This document shows, in pieces, positions 62,228 to 64,000 of a DNA stretch of 64,000 nt (positions are counted from its first letter, which is position 1; each line of letters starts with the position of its first letter). The position numbers were made by a program, and so were the translations under genes. This DNA is from Vreelandella songnenensis (GTDB lineage Bacteria > Pseudomonadota > Gammaproteobacteria > Pseudomonadales > Halomonadaceae). The stretch is taken from contig NZ_PVTK01000004.1 of the NCBI RefSeq assembly GCF_003002925.1, forward strand, positions 186,001 through 250,000, written 5' to 3'. The notes beneath the pieces were generated by a model. It did no database searches. It was not told the origin of the DNA and worked only from the letters and a program-made list of their open reading frames with translations.

Positions 62228-64000
62228 TCAGTACTCCATTGACCAGCCCAGCGTGAACGTACGCCCGCGGGCCTGGTAGTCGTACAGGTACTCGGGCCCG
62301 TAGGTGGGCGAGTAGAAGCCGACGGCGCGCTGGCCCCAGGGCGTGGAGTACTGCTTGTCGGTCAGGTTGCTGATGCCAAGACTTAGGGTGCCAAGGCCGA
62401 GATCCTGGCTGCCGATCAGGTCAACGGTGGTAAAGCCGTCGATACGCTCGCCTTCGGCGTCCTGATACTCGCGGGCGTGGCTGCCCTGCAGGCGCAGCGT
62501 GCGCGCATCATCCTGCCAGGCCACGTGGGCGGTCAGGCTATCCTGTGAGGGGTAGGGCGCAACGGTAATGCCACGGTCTTGCCAGGTGCCATCCACCTTG
62601 CGCTCGGAGGTGAGCACGTGCAGCGTGCTGCCCACTTCCCAGGCATCGCCAAGGTAGCGCGTCACGGATGCTTCCAGGCCGTAATCGCGGCGGTCATCAT
62701 CGACCTGGGTGATGTTGAGGTCGCGATCCAGCTCCATGGCGGTATCCGACCAGGCGTAGTAGACCGCCGCCTGGGTCAGCCAGTCGCCACCCTGGTAGCG
62801 CCAGCCAAGCTCCACCTGTTGGGTCTTGATGCCGTCCAGCGGGTTGTCCGCCACGGTTTGCCCGGCGCGGCCGTAGTACTTGGAGGGGTCGGGCAACTCG
62901 AAGCCTTCCGAGTAGCCCAGCCAGCTCTGGTGGCCGTTGTCGAAATCATACAGGGCGCTTACGTTATACAGCGTGACGTCGTAGTCGCTCGAGCCACCCG
63001 GTACGTTGTTGAAGTCATCGATATCCACGTCCATGCGCTGATGGCGAATGCCGCCGCTGAACTGAAGCTGATCCGTCGCCCACCACTCGCTCTGGGCAAA
63101 CAGCGCCAGGGTGTCGATCTCGAAGCCCGGGTAGCGCGGGGTGACGCGGTCGGCGCGCTGCACCAGGCCACCGGTGGCGTCGCTGGCGGCACGATCAAAG
63201 CGCATCTGCGAGGCGTCGAACGACTCCCGGTCCATATCCGCGCCGTAGGTCAGGTTGAGGCTGTCCGTCAGGTCCGCCGAAAAAAGCCCCTTCAAGCCGC
63301 TTAAGGTGGTGTTCTGCTGGGAGGCGGCAAAGTAGTAGCCGCCGCCCTGAGCGGCGTAAGGGAAGGGGTGAAAGCTGGACTCCTCTTCCCGATGAAACAC
63401 CTGGAGGTAGAAATCCTGGTTGAGCAGGTTAGCGTGATGGTAGCTGGCGCTGAGCATCTTGCGGTCGGTGCGCGGGTCACGGTCGGCGGTAAAACCATCG
63501 CGAATGTCGGCGTCGTTCAGGTTCGGCGCGGCGGTAGCCAGATTGGGGTAGTAGACCCCGCGATCCCCTTTCTTGCCGGACTCATACAGCTGGCCGCTGA
63601 GCAGCAGCGTCTGTTCATCGTCGAGCTCGACGCGCACGTTACCCAGAATATCCAGTTGGCGATTGTCCTGCAGGTCGCTTTGCGCGATATCGGGGAATAT
63701 TTCATCGCCTCCGGCATCGTACTGGCGGCCGTTCTCGACCAGCGATACGCCAATGCGCCCCTGCAGGGTGTCATTGCCGCCGCTGGCCGACTGCGACAGC
63801 CGCCGATCAACATCATGACGCGTGTTGAATCCGCTGGTCACGCTGGCCTGAGACTCGAAGTGCGGGCGGCCGCTTTCACCCTGCTTGGTGATGATGTTGA
63901 TCAAGCCGCCGGTAGCGCCACCGCCGTACAGGCTGCTGGTGCCGGAAAGCACCTCTACACGTTCGATATTGAACGGATCGATGGCATCGAACTGGCGCGA
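62228..64000 (-). CDS. iutA: TonB-dependent aerobactin-type receptor (IutA/RhtA-like), 5' end outside window
   Basis: Partial: 590 residues remain, and the frame is open to the window edge at 64000. The plug end LSGTSSLYGGGATGGLINIITK is like IutA, and so are the barrel segments SGGNDTLQGRIGVS, VFHREEESSFHPFPYAAQ, YGRAGQTVADNPLDGIKTQQVELGWRYQG-type, STPWGQRAVGFYSPTYGPEYLYDYQARGRTFTLGWS-type end. The long agreement with E. coli IutA is strong, so aerobactin or rhizobactin (citrate-hydroxamate) is the likely ligand. Signal peptide and TonB box lie outside. No siderophore synthetase genes are seen here. Confidence 0.88.
   Translation of the reverse strand, partial: SRQFDAIDPFNIERVEVLSGTSSLYGGGATGGLINIITKQGESGRPHFESQASVTSGFNTRHDVDRRLSQSASGGNDTLQGRIGVSLVENGRQYDAGGDEIFPDIAQSDLQDNRQLDILGNVRVELDDEQTLLLSGQLYESGKKGDRGVYYPNLATAAPNLNDADIRDGFTADRDPRTDRKMLSASYHHANLLNQDFYLQVFHREEESSFHPFPYAAQGGGYYFAASQQNTTLSGLKGLFSADLTDSLNLTYGADMDRESFDASQMRFDRAASDATGGLVQRADRVTPRYPGFEIDTLALFAQSEWWATDQLQFSGGIRHQRMDVDIDDFNNVPGGSSDYDVTLYNVSALYDFDNGHQSWLGYSEGFELPDPSKYYGRAGQTVADNPLDGIKTQQVELGWRYQGGDWLTQAAVYYAWSDTAMELDRDLNITQVDDDRRDYGLEASVTRYLGDAWEVGSTLHVLTSERKVDGTWQDRGITVAPYPSQDSLTAHVAWQDDARTLRLQGSHAREYQDAEGERIDGFTTVDLIGSQDLGLGTLSLGISNLTDKQYSTPWGQRAVGFYSPTYGPEYLYDYQARGRTFTLGWSMEY

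Overview
The window is chromosomal DNA, roughly 60-65% G+C by eye, from a moderately halophilic gammaproteobacterium. It is most likely a member of the Halomonadaceae (Halomonas or a close relative). The support is indirect: BCCT and SSS osmolyte transporters, a dimethylglycine/glycine-betaine catabolism cluster in the Pseudomonas gene order, two TRAP transporter sets, a PHB depolymerase, and Pseudomonas-like housekeeping synteny (hemCDXY against argH-lptM-lysA-dapF-yigA-xerC-yigB). I see no tRNA, rRNA, insertion sequence, phage gene or CRISPR array. Coding density is high, with many 1- or 4-base start/stop overlaps.

Layout. 1-4.5 kb holds three transporters (BCCT, SSS, EamA). 4.5-13.8 kb, minus strand, is the betaine demethylation cluster: gbdR, an M19 'dipeptidase' homologue, a V4R-like protein, dgcA, dgcB, etfA, etfB. 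GbdR would sense betaine or dimethylglycine, DgcAB would demethylate dimethylglycine, and EtfAB would carry the electrons away. 14-19 kb has mscL and hemCDXY. 19.4-25.5 kb is the argH-to-yigB block. 25.5-28.6 kb has engB, a cytochrome c4, dsbA and an EEP hydrolase. 28.7-32 kb is a TRAP permease pair without a binding protein, followed by thiD and dtd. 32-34.5 kb has yheS and a TIGR02444 gene.

34.7-37.9 kb is a complete TRAP transporter (P, Q, M). 38-40.3 kb has an FKBP isomerase, a PHB depolymerase and a small membrane protein. 40.3-41.8 kb has an AEC carrier, a candidate small RNA with a promoter and Fur-like box, and a 45-residue DUF2256 gene. 41.8-43.6 kb has trmB, thiG and thiS. 43.7-49.6 kb has a DUF423 gene, then a MocA-like transferase and XdhC divergent from a PaoABC-type molybdenum aldehyde oxidoreductase. 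49.7-55.9 kb has a thioesterase, malate synthase G, a lipase-like hydrolase, a sulfurtransferase and comM. 56-64 kb is a hydroxamate-siderophore uptake region: three TonB-dependent receptors (one cut by the window edge), a FhuD-like protein and an AraC regulator, with two clear Fur boxes.

The observations most worth following are the unannotated small RNA at about 41350-41469, the loss of one iron-sulfur cysteine in DgcA, the loss of metal ligands in the M19 protein of the same cluster, the zinc-ribbon tail on MscL, and the binding-protein-less TRAP pair placed directly before thiD behind a strong terminator.
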